Positions 33,071-40,687 of a DNA stretch of 49,604 nucleotides are shown here, one piece after another. Within the stretch, counting starts at the first letter, position 1; each line of letters opens with the position of its first letter. Source of the DNA: Clostridiales bacterium (GTDB taxonomy: Bacteria > Bacillota > Clostridia > Lachnospirales > Lachnospiraceae). The stretch covers positions 1 through 49,604 of the forward strand of contig JAQXIM010000015.1 in assembly GCA_029007785.1 (NCBI GenBank), written 5' to 3'. A model generated the notes under the pieces. The model saw only the letters and a program-made list of their open reading frames with translations. It had not been told where the DNA came from and did not search any database. Made by a program: the position numbers and the translations under genes.

Positions 33071-34130
33071 ACAAATGTTGAATGAGGAAGGCTCATTAAA
33101 TCAAATACGTACAGGAGCGGTTGTAAAGGGAACAGTTATCGGAGTGAAAGAGAACGAGATCAGCCTGAACATTGGATATAAGGCTGACGGTATCATCACC
33201 AAGAATGAGTATACCAACGACGCTTCTGTTAATTTGACTGAGGTTGTTCATGTTGGGGACGAGATGGAAGTAAAAGTCCTGAAAGTAAACGATGGTGAAG
33301 GACAGGTAGCTCTGTCTTACAAGAGACTGGCACAGGATCGCGGAAGCAAGGTTCTGGAAGAAGCATTCGAGAACAAGACCGTTCTGACTGCAAAAGTTAC
33401 TCAGGTACTGAGCGGCGGACTGAGCGTTATCGTTGATGGCGTTCGCGTATTTATCCCCGCAAGCCTGGTTTCCGATGGTTTTGAAAGAGACCTGAGCAAA
33501 TATGCTGATCAGGAAATCGAATTTGTTATCATTGAGTTCAATCCCAAGAGAAGAAGAATCATCGGCGACCGCAAGCAGATTCTGGTTGAGAGAAAGGCTG
33601 AGATGCAGAAGGCACTCTTCGAGAGAATCGAAGAAGGCATGATTGTTGAAGGCGTAGTTAAGAATCTGACCGACTTCGGTGCTTTCATCGATCTGGGTGG
33701 TGCTGACGGACTGCTTCATATTTCTGAGATGTCCTGGGGCAGAATCGAAAGCCCTAAGAAAGTATTCAAGGTTGGCGACACCGTGGAAGCTTTCATTAAA
33801 GAGATCAAGGGCGACAAGATTGCTCTGTCCATGAAATTCCCTGATAAGAACCCTTGGGCAAATGCAGAAGAAAAATATGCTGTCGGCAATGTAGTAACCG
33901 GTAAGGTTGCTCGTATGACCGATTTCGGTGCTTTCGTTGAGCTGGAAGCCGGTGTAGACGCTCTGCTGCATGTATCTCAGATCTCCCGTGCACATGTTGA
34001 CAAACCCGCTGATGTACTGACCATCGGTCAGGAAATCGAAGCTAAGGTTGTTGACTTCAATCCGGATGATAAGAAGATCAGCCTGAGCATGAAAGCTCTG
34101 GAAGTAGAAGCTGCTCCCGTTGAGGAGTAA
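33051..34130 (+). CDS. rpsA: Ribosomal protein S1-like protein with four S1 domains
   Basis: Four consecutive S1 RNA-binding domains cover nearly the full 359 residues. Repeats 3 and 4 are the most typical (GMIVEGVVKNLTDFGAFIDLGGADGLLHISEMSW and GNVVTGKVARMTDFGAFVELEAGVDALLHVSQIS). Firmicute S1 homologues help translation initiation on some mRNAs and are shorter than the six-domain proteobacterial protein. The ATG at 33051 is preferred, with GAGGAGG upstream inside ispH. The codon use is strongly optimised. A terminator follows at 34251. Confidence 0.94.
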   Translation: MSEVSFEQMLNEEGSLNQIRTGAVVKGTVIGVKENEISLNIGYKADGIITKNEYTNDASVNLTEVVHVGDEMEVKVLKVNDGEGQVALSYKRLAQDRGSKVLEEAFENKTVLTAKVTQVLSGGLSVIVDGVRVFIPASLVSDGFERDLSKYADQEIEFVIIEFNPKRRRIIGDRKQILVERKAEMQKALFERIEEGMIVEGVVKNLTDFGAFIDLGGADGLLHISEMSWGRIESPKKVFKVGDTVEAFIKEIKGDKIALSMKFPDKNPWANAEEKYAVGNVVTGKVARMTDFGAFVELEAGVDALLHVSQISRAHVDKPADVLTIGQEIEAKVVDFNPDDKKISLSMKALEVEAAPVEE

Positions 34131-34250
34131 TTCTTTCCGAATAAAGTATATGACAGATAAGGCACTGTTTTTATTGAGGATACAGTTTGTAATTTTCAAA
34201 TAACGAAGGGCTTAGAGTGATGCCCTCAGACAGTGGATCGAAAGAAACAG

Positions 34251-34290
34251 CGACCATGCAGGAGATGAAATACTCCTGCATGGTCGTTTT
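34251..34290 (+). terminator. rpsA terminator
   Basis: A 14-bp perfect stem: CGACCATGCAGGAG (34251-34264) with CTCCTGCATGGTCG (34273-34286) over an ATGAAATA loop, followed by TTTT. Confidence 0.95.
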
Positions 34291-34383
34291 CCGTTGCGTC
34301 AGGACACGGCTTTGTCCCGATAAAAAAAGCCGAAACAATGGATTGATTTGGAAATTTGTGCGTGTTATACTTAAACAATAAAC

Positions 34384-34444
34384 GGGGCGAATGTTTGAGT
34401 TGATTTTGCGCGTGCAAAGCACGAAAAAATTGACGAGAGGCCCT
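34384..34444 (+). repeat. Structured dispersed element, copy B
   Basis: Outer GGGGC (34384-34388) pairs with GCCCT (34440-34444). Middle TTGATTTT (34400-34407) pairs with AAAATTGA (34426-34433) using two G-U pairs. The apical CGTGC (34411-34415) pairs with GCACG (34419-34423) over AAA. It shares the sequence AAAGCACGAAAAAAT and the same stem plan with copy A at 19391-19462. Confidence 0.65.
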
Positions 34445-34504
34445 TTTCGGTTGTATTCAGATAACAATATAGAATATTGAATTCAGTGGTGATTTCTGTT
34501 AGGT

Positions 34505-34546
34505 TATACTTGATAAGAGGTCATTACATATCCGTACACGGTGTAC
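34505..34546 (+). promoter_or_regulatory. Tentative promoter and operator of the RiPP-like cluster
   Basis: A TATACT (34505-34510) could be a -10 element, but no good -35 is seen. Just downstream GTACAC-G-GTGTAC (34534-34546) is a perfect 13-base palindrome. GTTATAC occurs as a direct repeat at 34503-34509 and 34552-34558. Together they suggest a regulated start of the 34.6-kb operon. The rest of the 483-bp gap holds the rpsA terminator and the structured element. Confidence 0.4.
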
Positions 34547-34613
34547 TGTTTGTTATACCATGAAATCAGAAATTAGGATCCAATTGCTGCCAAATTGAAG
34601 AATGGGGGATTCT

Positions 34614-35045
34614 ATGAGTGAAAAAAAAGTGTTTGTACTGCCGGAAGTACATGTTGCGTTTTTTCCGGATGGCATGAACCAACACTGGGAAGAGTATTCC
34701 GATACAGAGTTGGAAGAACTTCTGAACAGTCGTGTTGCAAGGGAGGTGCGGAGGTTATACCGGATAAAAGACGGATACTGTGTTCGCGATTTTTGCGGAG
34801 AGAGTCTGGTGATTCCTGTGAGCGGAGCCGCTCTGGAAGAGCGGAAAATGGCAATCATTAATCCAGTGGGAAAATTCCTTTGGGATAAGCTTCAGACAGG
34901 ACAAACCATGGGAGATCTGCTGCTCGCCGTTCTCTGTGAATACGAAGTATCCAGGGAAGAAGCTTTGGAGGATATCAGAGAGTTTCTCGCAGAACTGGAA
35001 ACGTACAAATATCTGATTATAGAAAAAAAGGAGGATGAAAAATGA
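34614..35045 (+). CDS. PqqD-family protein (RiPP recognition element)
   Basis: PqqD-like proteins bind leader peptides of ribosomally made peptides and present them to the modifying enzyme, often a radical SAM protein. The second half fits the family: RIKDGYCVRDFCGESLVIPVSG, then INPVGKFLWDKLQTGQTMGDLLLAVLCEYEVSREEALEDIREFLAELETYKYL, a winged-helix-like fold. An extra N-terminal segment of about 45 residues is unassigned. The ATG at 34614 is chosen, with GGGGG upstream; ATG 34602 lies inside that ribosome site. The stop overlaps the next gene by ATGA. The likely partners are the peptide at 39585 and the radical SAM protein at 43153. Confidence 0.82.
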   Translation: MSEKKVFVLPEVHVAFFPDGMNQHWEEYSDTELEELLNSRVAREVRRLYRIKDGYCVRDFCGESLVIPVSGAALEERKMAIINPVGKFLWDKLQTGQTMGDLLLAVLCEYEVSREEALEDIREFLAELETYKYLIIEKKEDEK

Positions 35046-38000
35046 AAAAAAGATTATTGGCCGTATTTATGTCGGTAGTCATGGCACTGACCGTGGTGCA
35101 GATATCTGCTGCACCGGTATATGCGGCTGAAGCTGATGAGACAGAGTATGTTTCGCTCCCGATTACGATCCGGGATTACGCTGGGGACGGTATGCTGTTC
35201 CAGTGGAACGAGCTGGGTACCACCGGCGATCAAGTAGTCGGCGCTTCGCTGCCGACGCCGACGGTGAAGTATACAGCGCAAGCCGGTGGAGGCGCATATA
35301 ATGCGAAAGCAGCAGACGGCTATGTCCGGTATACATCAACATCTACGGGTATTTATATTACTTACTCGGTAAGCGGAAGTCATACACGAACTTCCATGCG
35401 CTATGCGGTAGTGAAATATCGTACCAATGCTGGTTATTTTTCTCAGCCTACCATTGGCCATCGATGGAATAATGGCGGCTCGAATAACTATGTTAACTTC
35501 CCGACAGATGGCTATAATCAGAGTGATTTCAAGTCGGTAGTTGTTGATCTTGGCTCCGGAAGTGATACTGTCTCTCATGTTACTCTGTATCCGCGACTGG
35601 ATGTAGAGGACTATATTGACATCGCTGAAGTTGCATTCTTCTCCGACCAGACGGATGCAAGTAACTATATCACCGGAACAGGAATCGGCGGCGAAATTTA
35701 TCACCACGGCTCCACCAAGGGGTATGGTCTGCTGCAGACGGATGCGAAAGACCATTTCAATGATCTGGCAGACAGCAGCGCTATTTCGGGTACTACTCTT
35801 ACTCAGAACGGCACATGGAACTCGGCTACGGTAACCACAAGCAAGAGTAAGCTGAACAGCGGCGCCGAACAGACTCTGTATGGCTGTTATGTCCGTACGA
35901 ATCTGGTAGAGCCGCAGCTCGATGACAACAAGAAGCCGGTATATACGGAGACGACGGTTACCTATCTGGCGAAGTATATGCAGAAGACACTTCCGGAGAT
36001 ATGGACAAACAGTGATGGTTCCCATAATATGTGGTACGTTATGGGTACCAAATTGTTTGACACCAATAATAATTATGTAGGTCAGGGAAGCAGTGCCGTG
36101 AAGGATATGGCATCTGTTCTGCGAAGTACTATTACCGGAGGCCTTGGCACCTATGCCGGCACGAAGAGCAGGACACTGAGCAAAATCACGGATTGTACGA
36201 CGTATTTTGATGCGGCATATTTCCTGCTGCACAATCTGTTCACAGACAGTGAAGGATATGGCCAGACGGTAACGGAATACAGCAATATCAATCTGGTCAA
36301 GAAGACGGTGGACGGAAAGACCTATTATGTTTACAATTCCGCCTATGATGGAACAAAATATGATACTGTCAACGGTGTCATTTCCAATACTCAGACGGAC
36401 ACGATCACGACTCGTGAAGGCACAACCTATGTCCGGGGCAATCTGCAGCCGGAAAGCCGTTTCGATCCCATTGGAGCCATTGGTAAAGACAATGCCTATT
36501 ATGGCAAAAACGGTGATCCGTATGCGGACGCCGTTAACGATAACGGAAACGATAAATACTATAATGCAACCAACTACAACCTGACCCTGGAAGGTCATGC
36601 CCAGTTTATCTATTATGAAGATGAAGATCTGTACTTCAATTTCACCGGCGACGATGATGTGTATCTGTATATCAATGGTATCCGCGTGATGGATATGGGC
36701 GGTGCACATGCAATCTCGAAGTGCGGTATTTCTCTGAATGATGTTCGGGTACTTTGCGGTCTGAAGGACGGCGACATATTTGACTTCGACTTCTACTACA
36801 TGGAGCGTCACGGTACCGCTGCCAACTTTGGTATTGAGACCAATATCAAGATGGTTGATCCGTCCATGCTGACAGAGAAGAACGCTTATCAGGATGGACA
36901 GGATGTAGGACATAACGGTTTTGTAAATCCCAACAAACCTGTGACCTATTCCTTCAAGCTGACCAACAACGGCGATGCAAAGATTCAGGAGCTCACATTT
37001 AAGGATGATGACATTGGCGTTAACCTTACCAAGGATACAATCACTCTTAACAGTGAGACAACAATCAATAACCTTGCTGTACAGGTTCTGAATGCGAACG
37101 GATCAACAAAGGTATCTTACGGGGCCGGCAGCCTGACAGAGGATGCTTTGAAACAACTGCTGGAAGATGGTCTGCTGGTGGGAGAATCCATTCTGATCTA
37201 TGGATTTAACTATTCCATTCCTGCTGCCAAATGGTCCGATAACAAGTTCCCGAACACGGTATACACCTCATCGATTTCCACTGGTGAAAACGTGCTGCAT
37301 AAAAAACTGACCGGACTGGCTTCCTGCCAGGTACAGAAACAGGAATATCATTTTAATCCCATGCATTATTACGAGTGGATGGGCAAGGGAGTTACTGCGA
37401 CAAAAGCAGAACTGATTCAGCCTGTTCTGGATGCTGTCAATAACAGCGGTGTAACCGTAGAGAATGCGGATATTAAGCTCTGCTCTCCTTCCGGTCAGTT
37501 CAGTGAAGCCGGCATCAACAGCAAGGCAACGGTTACGGATGAGGGAATTCTTTACACCGGAACTGCTACCGGCGCTGATACATACTATTATAAAGTCAAT
37601 GATTATGGTCCGATTGCAGTAACCGTCTACAGTTATGATGTTGCGGATAACACTTACGTTCTGGACTACAGCCTGCCGGTTGAACTGAACAACGATCCGG
37701 ACTTCGGTTTGAGACTCAATGATACGCTGAACCTTTTGTCCAATCCATATACAACAACGGACAGCATTACCGGTATCTCCGCTTCCACAAATAAATACGG
37801 CGAATTTGAGTGGAACGAGCCTTCTCTGAAATATACCATGAGTGATTTCATGGATGGGGAGGATTCGACCATCGTTACCGTGCAGGTTCTGGAGGATGGA
37901 GCGGCTTCTGTAACTACAAAGACCGGTGTTGTCATGACCCAGAAGATCACCACGGTACCGGCCAGCGTCGTATACTACGAGGATGACTTCGCAGCCATTG

Positions 38001-39565
38001 AGTATAATGATACGGATACTGCTCTTGTCGATGGAAAAGGCAATAAATGGGAACTCTATCAGTCTGAGAATACAGGAGACCATCAGAGCGCAGATCAGAA
38101 TTCGAATTACGGCTCGGATCCGAATTATTCGGAAGACAAGACAGGCGAATTGACGCTGGTAGATGAAAACGGCGATCCAGTAAGCTCGACCACTCTGGAA
38201 GGGGATGCCTCGAACGGTACGCTTCATAAGCTCACGGTTAATCAGACAGATGATGTTCTTTCCTTCAATTTTAAGGGCACCGGCTTTGAAATCATCAGCC
38301 GTACGACAACAGAAAAGTATGCAGTACTCTCTGTCAAGGTTGAGAAGCTGGCCGAGGATAAAGCGCCGGAAATTGTTAAGCAGTTCCCGGTTATCACGGA
38401 ATGTGTAAATGGCGATCTGTATCAGGTTCCGATTATTTCTGTAACGGATCTGGATTATGGCCGCTATAAGGTTACTCTGCGTGCAGCCAAGAGTACGGCA
38501 TCAGCGACCAGAGAGCTTTACATTGATGGTATCCGCATCTATGATCCGCTGAGCGAAGATCAGCAGGAAACATACTATAATGCCGGTGAGGCCGCTGCAA
38601 AGATCACGGAGATCAAGCAGTTGATTGATGACAAGAATATCGTTTATGCGGATGTGGCTACGGATGAGGAAAATAATGTACTCTCACTGATGTCGGGAAC
38701 AACGGTGATCGAAGAAAGAGATGAGGGAAGTGGATTTGTTCTATCTGAAGCAGTTGACTTGGAGGAATACTTAACTCTTGGACCTAACAATGAGTTATAC
38801 TTTGATTCTACCTATGGTACCTCTGTAATTGCGTTCTATCTCACTCCGGATCCAGAGGTCGAAGACTCTGCGAGAACCATCCAGATTGGGGCCCACAGAA
38901 AAACGGTAGATGGAGATGGCACTGCTGTGTCTTTGGTATATGGCAGCGATGCGGAAACTGTTGAAGCGGGAACAAACAGTTATCTTATTCAGAGTGGAAC
39001 GGAGCAGTACTATACCATTGATATCAGCAAGCTGCAGAAAAACGATGATGGAAACTATCTTGTTCTGATCGGAACAAATAGCGGAGAAAATGATCTCAAC
39101 AATATTCTTGCACTGACCAACCTGAAAATTGCCGGTTATACACTGACCAACGCAGCCAAAGAACTGGAGGATGCAGCAAACGGCAGCGATGAAAGTGATT
39201 TGGTTCAGCAGGTGCAGAATTACCGAGCACTTCGTATACCTGCAGCCGAGGAGCCTGCAGTCAATGAAAACTTAAAGGTGATTTCTGCGAAATTTCAGGT
39301 TTCCAAAGTGGCTTCCGGAAAGACAGCGACGCTGTCTGTGACTGCTTCCGATGAGGCAGACAGTCTCGAGGTTCTGGATGCAGAGGGCAATCCGGTAGAG
39401 TTTACAAAGGTAGTTAAAAAGAGCAAAAAGAATAATATTATATTCACTGCTGCATGGAAGGTTACAGGCAAAAGAAGAAGTAAGCTTGAGTATGTTGTTC
39501 GTGTAAAGGATGCGGATGGTGCTGTTTCTGTGAATGAGACTGCGGTATCCATTACCATTAAGTAG
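35042..39565 (+). CDS. Giant secreted protein with fibro-slime domain
   Basis: 1507 residues. A signal peptide covers about 1-29 (RLLAVFMSVVMALTVVQISAAPVYA). The N-terminal SLPITIRDYAGDGMLFQWNE and the central block near 525-600 (LYFNFTGDDDVYLYINGIRVMDMGGAH, then DIFDFDFYYMERHGTAANFGIETN) identify a fibro-slime domain, a surface or matrix module related to PA14-type carbohydrate-binding folds. Residues 620-1400 hold several beta-rich repeats I cannot name. The last 98 residues (1410-1507) resemble the C-terminus of the GH20 protein at 40684. No LPxTG or SLH motif was found. It starts within the PqqD gene (ATGA overlap), so the two are probably translationally coupled. Function as an adhesin or substrate of the cluster is inferred. 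Confidence 0.85.
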   Translation: MKKRLLAVFMSVVMALTVVQISAAPVYAAEADETEYVSLPITIRDYAGDGMLFQWNELGTTGDQVVGASLPTPTVKYTAQAGGGAYNAKAADGYVRYTSTSTGIYITYSVSGSHTRTSMRYAVVKYRTNAGYFSQPTIGHRWNNGGSNNYVNFPTDGYNQSDFKSVVVDLGSGSDTVSHVTLYPRLDVEDYIDIAEVAFFSDQTDASNYITGTGIGGEIYHHGSTKGYGLLQTDAKDHFNDLADSSAISGTTLTQNGTWNSATVTTSKSKLNSGAEQTLYGCYVRTNLVEPQLDDNKKPVYTETTVTYLAKYMQKTLPEIWTNSDGSHNMWYVMGTKLFDTNNNYVGQGSSAVKDMASVLRSTITGGLGTYAGTKSRTLSKITDCTTYFDAAYFLLHNLFTDSEGYGQTVTEYSNINLVKKTVDGKTYYVYNSAYDGTKYDTVNGVISNTQTDTITTREGTTYVRGNLQPESRFDPIGAIGKDNAYYGKNGDPYADAVNDNGNDKYYNATNYNLTLEGHAQFIYYEDEDLYFNFTGDDDVYLYINGIRVMDMGGAHAISKCGISLNDVRVLCGLKDGDIFDFDFYYMERHGTAANFGIETNIKMVDPSMLTEKNAYQDGQDVGHNGFVNPNKPVTYSFKLTNNGDAKIQELTFKDDDIGVNLTKDTITLNSETTINNLAVQVLNANGSTKVSYGAGSLTEDALKQLLEDGLLVGESILIYGFNYSIPAAKWSDNKFPNTVYTSSISTGENVLHKKLTGLASCQVQKQEYHFNPMHYYEWMGKGVTATKAELIQPVLDAVNNSGVTVENADIKLCSPSGQFSEAGINSKATVTDEGILYTGTATGADTYYYKVNDYGPIAVTVYSYDVADNTYVLDYSLPVELNNDPDFGLRLNDTLNLLSNPYTTTDSITGISASTNKYGEFEWNEPSLKYTMSDFMDGEDSTIVTVQVLEDGAASVTTKTGVVMTQKITTVPASVVYYEDDFAAIEYNDTDTALVDGKGNKWELYQSENTGDHQSADQNSNYGSDPNYSEDKTGELTLVDENGDPVSSTTLEGDASNGTLHKLTVNQTDDVLSFNFKGTGFEIISRTTTEKYAVLSVKVEKLAEDKAPEIVKQFPVITECVNGDLYQVPIISVTDLDYGRYKVTLRAAKSTASATRELYIDGIRIYDPLSEDQQETYYNAGEAAAKITEIKQLIDDKNIVYADVATDEENNVLSLMSGTTVIEERDEGSGFVLSEAVDLEEYLTLGPNNELYFDSTYGTSVIAFYLTPDPEVEDSARTIQIGAHRKTVDGDGTAVSLVYGSDAETVEAGTNSYLIQSGTEQYYTIDISKLQKNDDGNYLVLIGTNSGENDLNNILALTNLKIAGYTLTNAAKELEDAANGSDESDLVQQVQNYRALRIPAAEEPAVNENLKVISAKFQVSKVASGKTATLSVTASDEADSLEVLDAEGNPVEFTKVVKKSKKNNIIFTAAWKVTGKRRSKLEYVVRVKDADGAVSVNETAVSITIK

Positions 39566-39584
39566 AGAAAAGAAGGTGATAGAT

Positions 39585-39809
39585 GTGAAGAAACCGTACA
39601 TCAAACCAATGATTTGTGTAGAGGAACTTCAGATGGATAGTCCGATTGCGGCGAATTGTATAGCGGACAAAGATGATATGAATTCATTGATTGAATTGGG
39701 ATACTTTGCGGATCATAATTGCTCTATTATTTATGATGAGAAGATTATGGGAGACAGTCATGATACGATCTGCTATCACAGCAATGTGCAGACAGCTTTT
39801 CTGTCCTGA
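39585..39809 (+). CDS. Candidate RiPP precursor peptide, 74 residues
   Basis: The start is GTG 39585, with AGAAGGTGAT upstream; a longer frame from 39534 would overlap the giant gene and add an unlike N-terminus. The N-terminus MKKPYIKPMICVEELQ has the K-x-Y-x-x-P layout seen in leaders of small modified peptides. It is followed by SPIAAN and a region with three cysteines (25, 46, 63), several Asp and Ser, and a C-terminal Ser. There is no signal peptide. Position between the giant protein gene and the kinase, with PqqD and radical SAM genes nearby, supports a precursor. Modification type and core boundaries are unknown. Confidence 0.65.
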   Translation: MKKPYIKPMICVEELQMDSPIAANCIADKDDMNSLIELGYFADHNCSIIYDEKIMGDSHDTICYHSNVQTAFLS

Positions 39810-39817
39810 TCCCTGTT

Positions 39818-40687
39818 ATGATGTTTCAGTATCATCTGACGATTTCCGGACTGCTGCTGCGGATTGAGTCACCGAGAAAACTGACCCTTCCTCATTGCTT
39901 TCATCCTTTTCTGGTGAGTAATGAGGAGGGGAAAACTCCGGATATTGTACTGGATATTTCTTTTGGAGACGGATATTTCGACGACTGCTGTTGGGGGACA
40001 GCGATGTCCGGGAATGTCTGCTTCCGGGAAGATGGCCTGATCCAACGGTATTGCTGGAAAGGAAGTGAGTATATTTACCGGGCTGAAAAAGAATGCGGCA
40101 GAGATCATGTTCCCTGCCGTATTTTTATTCCGGAAAGCTTTGCCGACACATTTTGCAGAAACGGAAATCTTTTGAATTATCTGGCCCTTGAGCGGATGAT
40201 GCTTCCGTTTGACAGAGTATTTCTTCATGCATCCGCTGTAATCTATGATGGGAGGGCTTACTTGTTTTCAGCGCCGTCCGGTGGAGGGAAATCTACTCAT
40301 GCGGCATTATGGAAACAATGTGGCGGTGCAGAATTGATCAACGGTGACAAGGCATTGATTGCAGTTCGTGAAAACGGATGCAGTGCGTATGGCAGTCCTG
40401 TTGCGGGAAGCTCGGAAATATATCAGAATCTGGGTGCACCGTTAGCGGCAATTATTTTTTTGAAAAAAGGGAAGGAAAATCATGCAGAAATTCTGCATGG
40501 GCATAAAGGATATCTCAGTATTTACAGCGAGCTGGTCAAATGCCCATGGGATAAAAACTATAACTGCAGATTGCTCGAGTTGGCAGAACGGATTGTACAG
40601 GAGATACCGCTTCTGTCCTTCGAGTGTACACCGACCCCTGAGGCATTTGAGTACATTCTAGGATTTTTAAAGAGGAAAGAGATATGA
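39818..40687 (+). CDS. HprK-like P-loop kinase
   Basis: About 289 residues. The C-terminal half resembles HPr kinase: FLHASAVIYDGRAYLFSAPSGGGKSTHAALWKQCGG with a Walker A motif (SGGGKST), then LINGDKALIAV and a GSPVAGSS segment. The N-terminal half is variable, as in the HprK-like proteins linked to RiPP clusters. In some lasso-peptide pathways such kinases phosphorylate the C-terminal serine of the precursor, and the peptide just upstream does end in serine. There is no good Shine-Dalgarno before the start at 39818-39821, so it is likely coupled to the peptide gene 8 bases upstream. It overlaps the GH20 gene by ATGA. Confidence 0.82.
   Translation: MMFQYHLTISGLLLRIESPRKLTLPHCFHPFLVSNEEGKTPDIVLDISFGDGYFDDCCWGTAMSGNVCFREDGLIQRYCWKGSEYIYRAEKECGRDHVPCRIFIPESFADTFCRNGNLLNYLALERMMLPFDRVFLHASAVIYDGRAYLFSAPSGGGKSTHAALWKQCGGAELINGDKALIAVRENGCSAYGSPVAGSSEIYQNLGAPLAAIIFLKKGKENHAEILHGHKGYLSIYSELVKCPWDKNYNCRLLELAERIVQEIPLLSFECTPTPEAFEYILGFLKRKEI

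Noticed and set aside
35336-36913. A 525-codon minus-strand open frame
   Set aside because: Antisense to the giant fibro-slime gene; Ile-rich and without domains.
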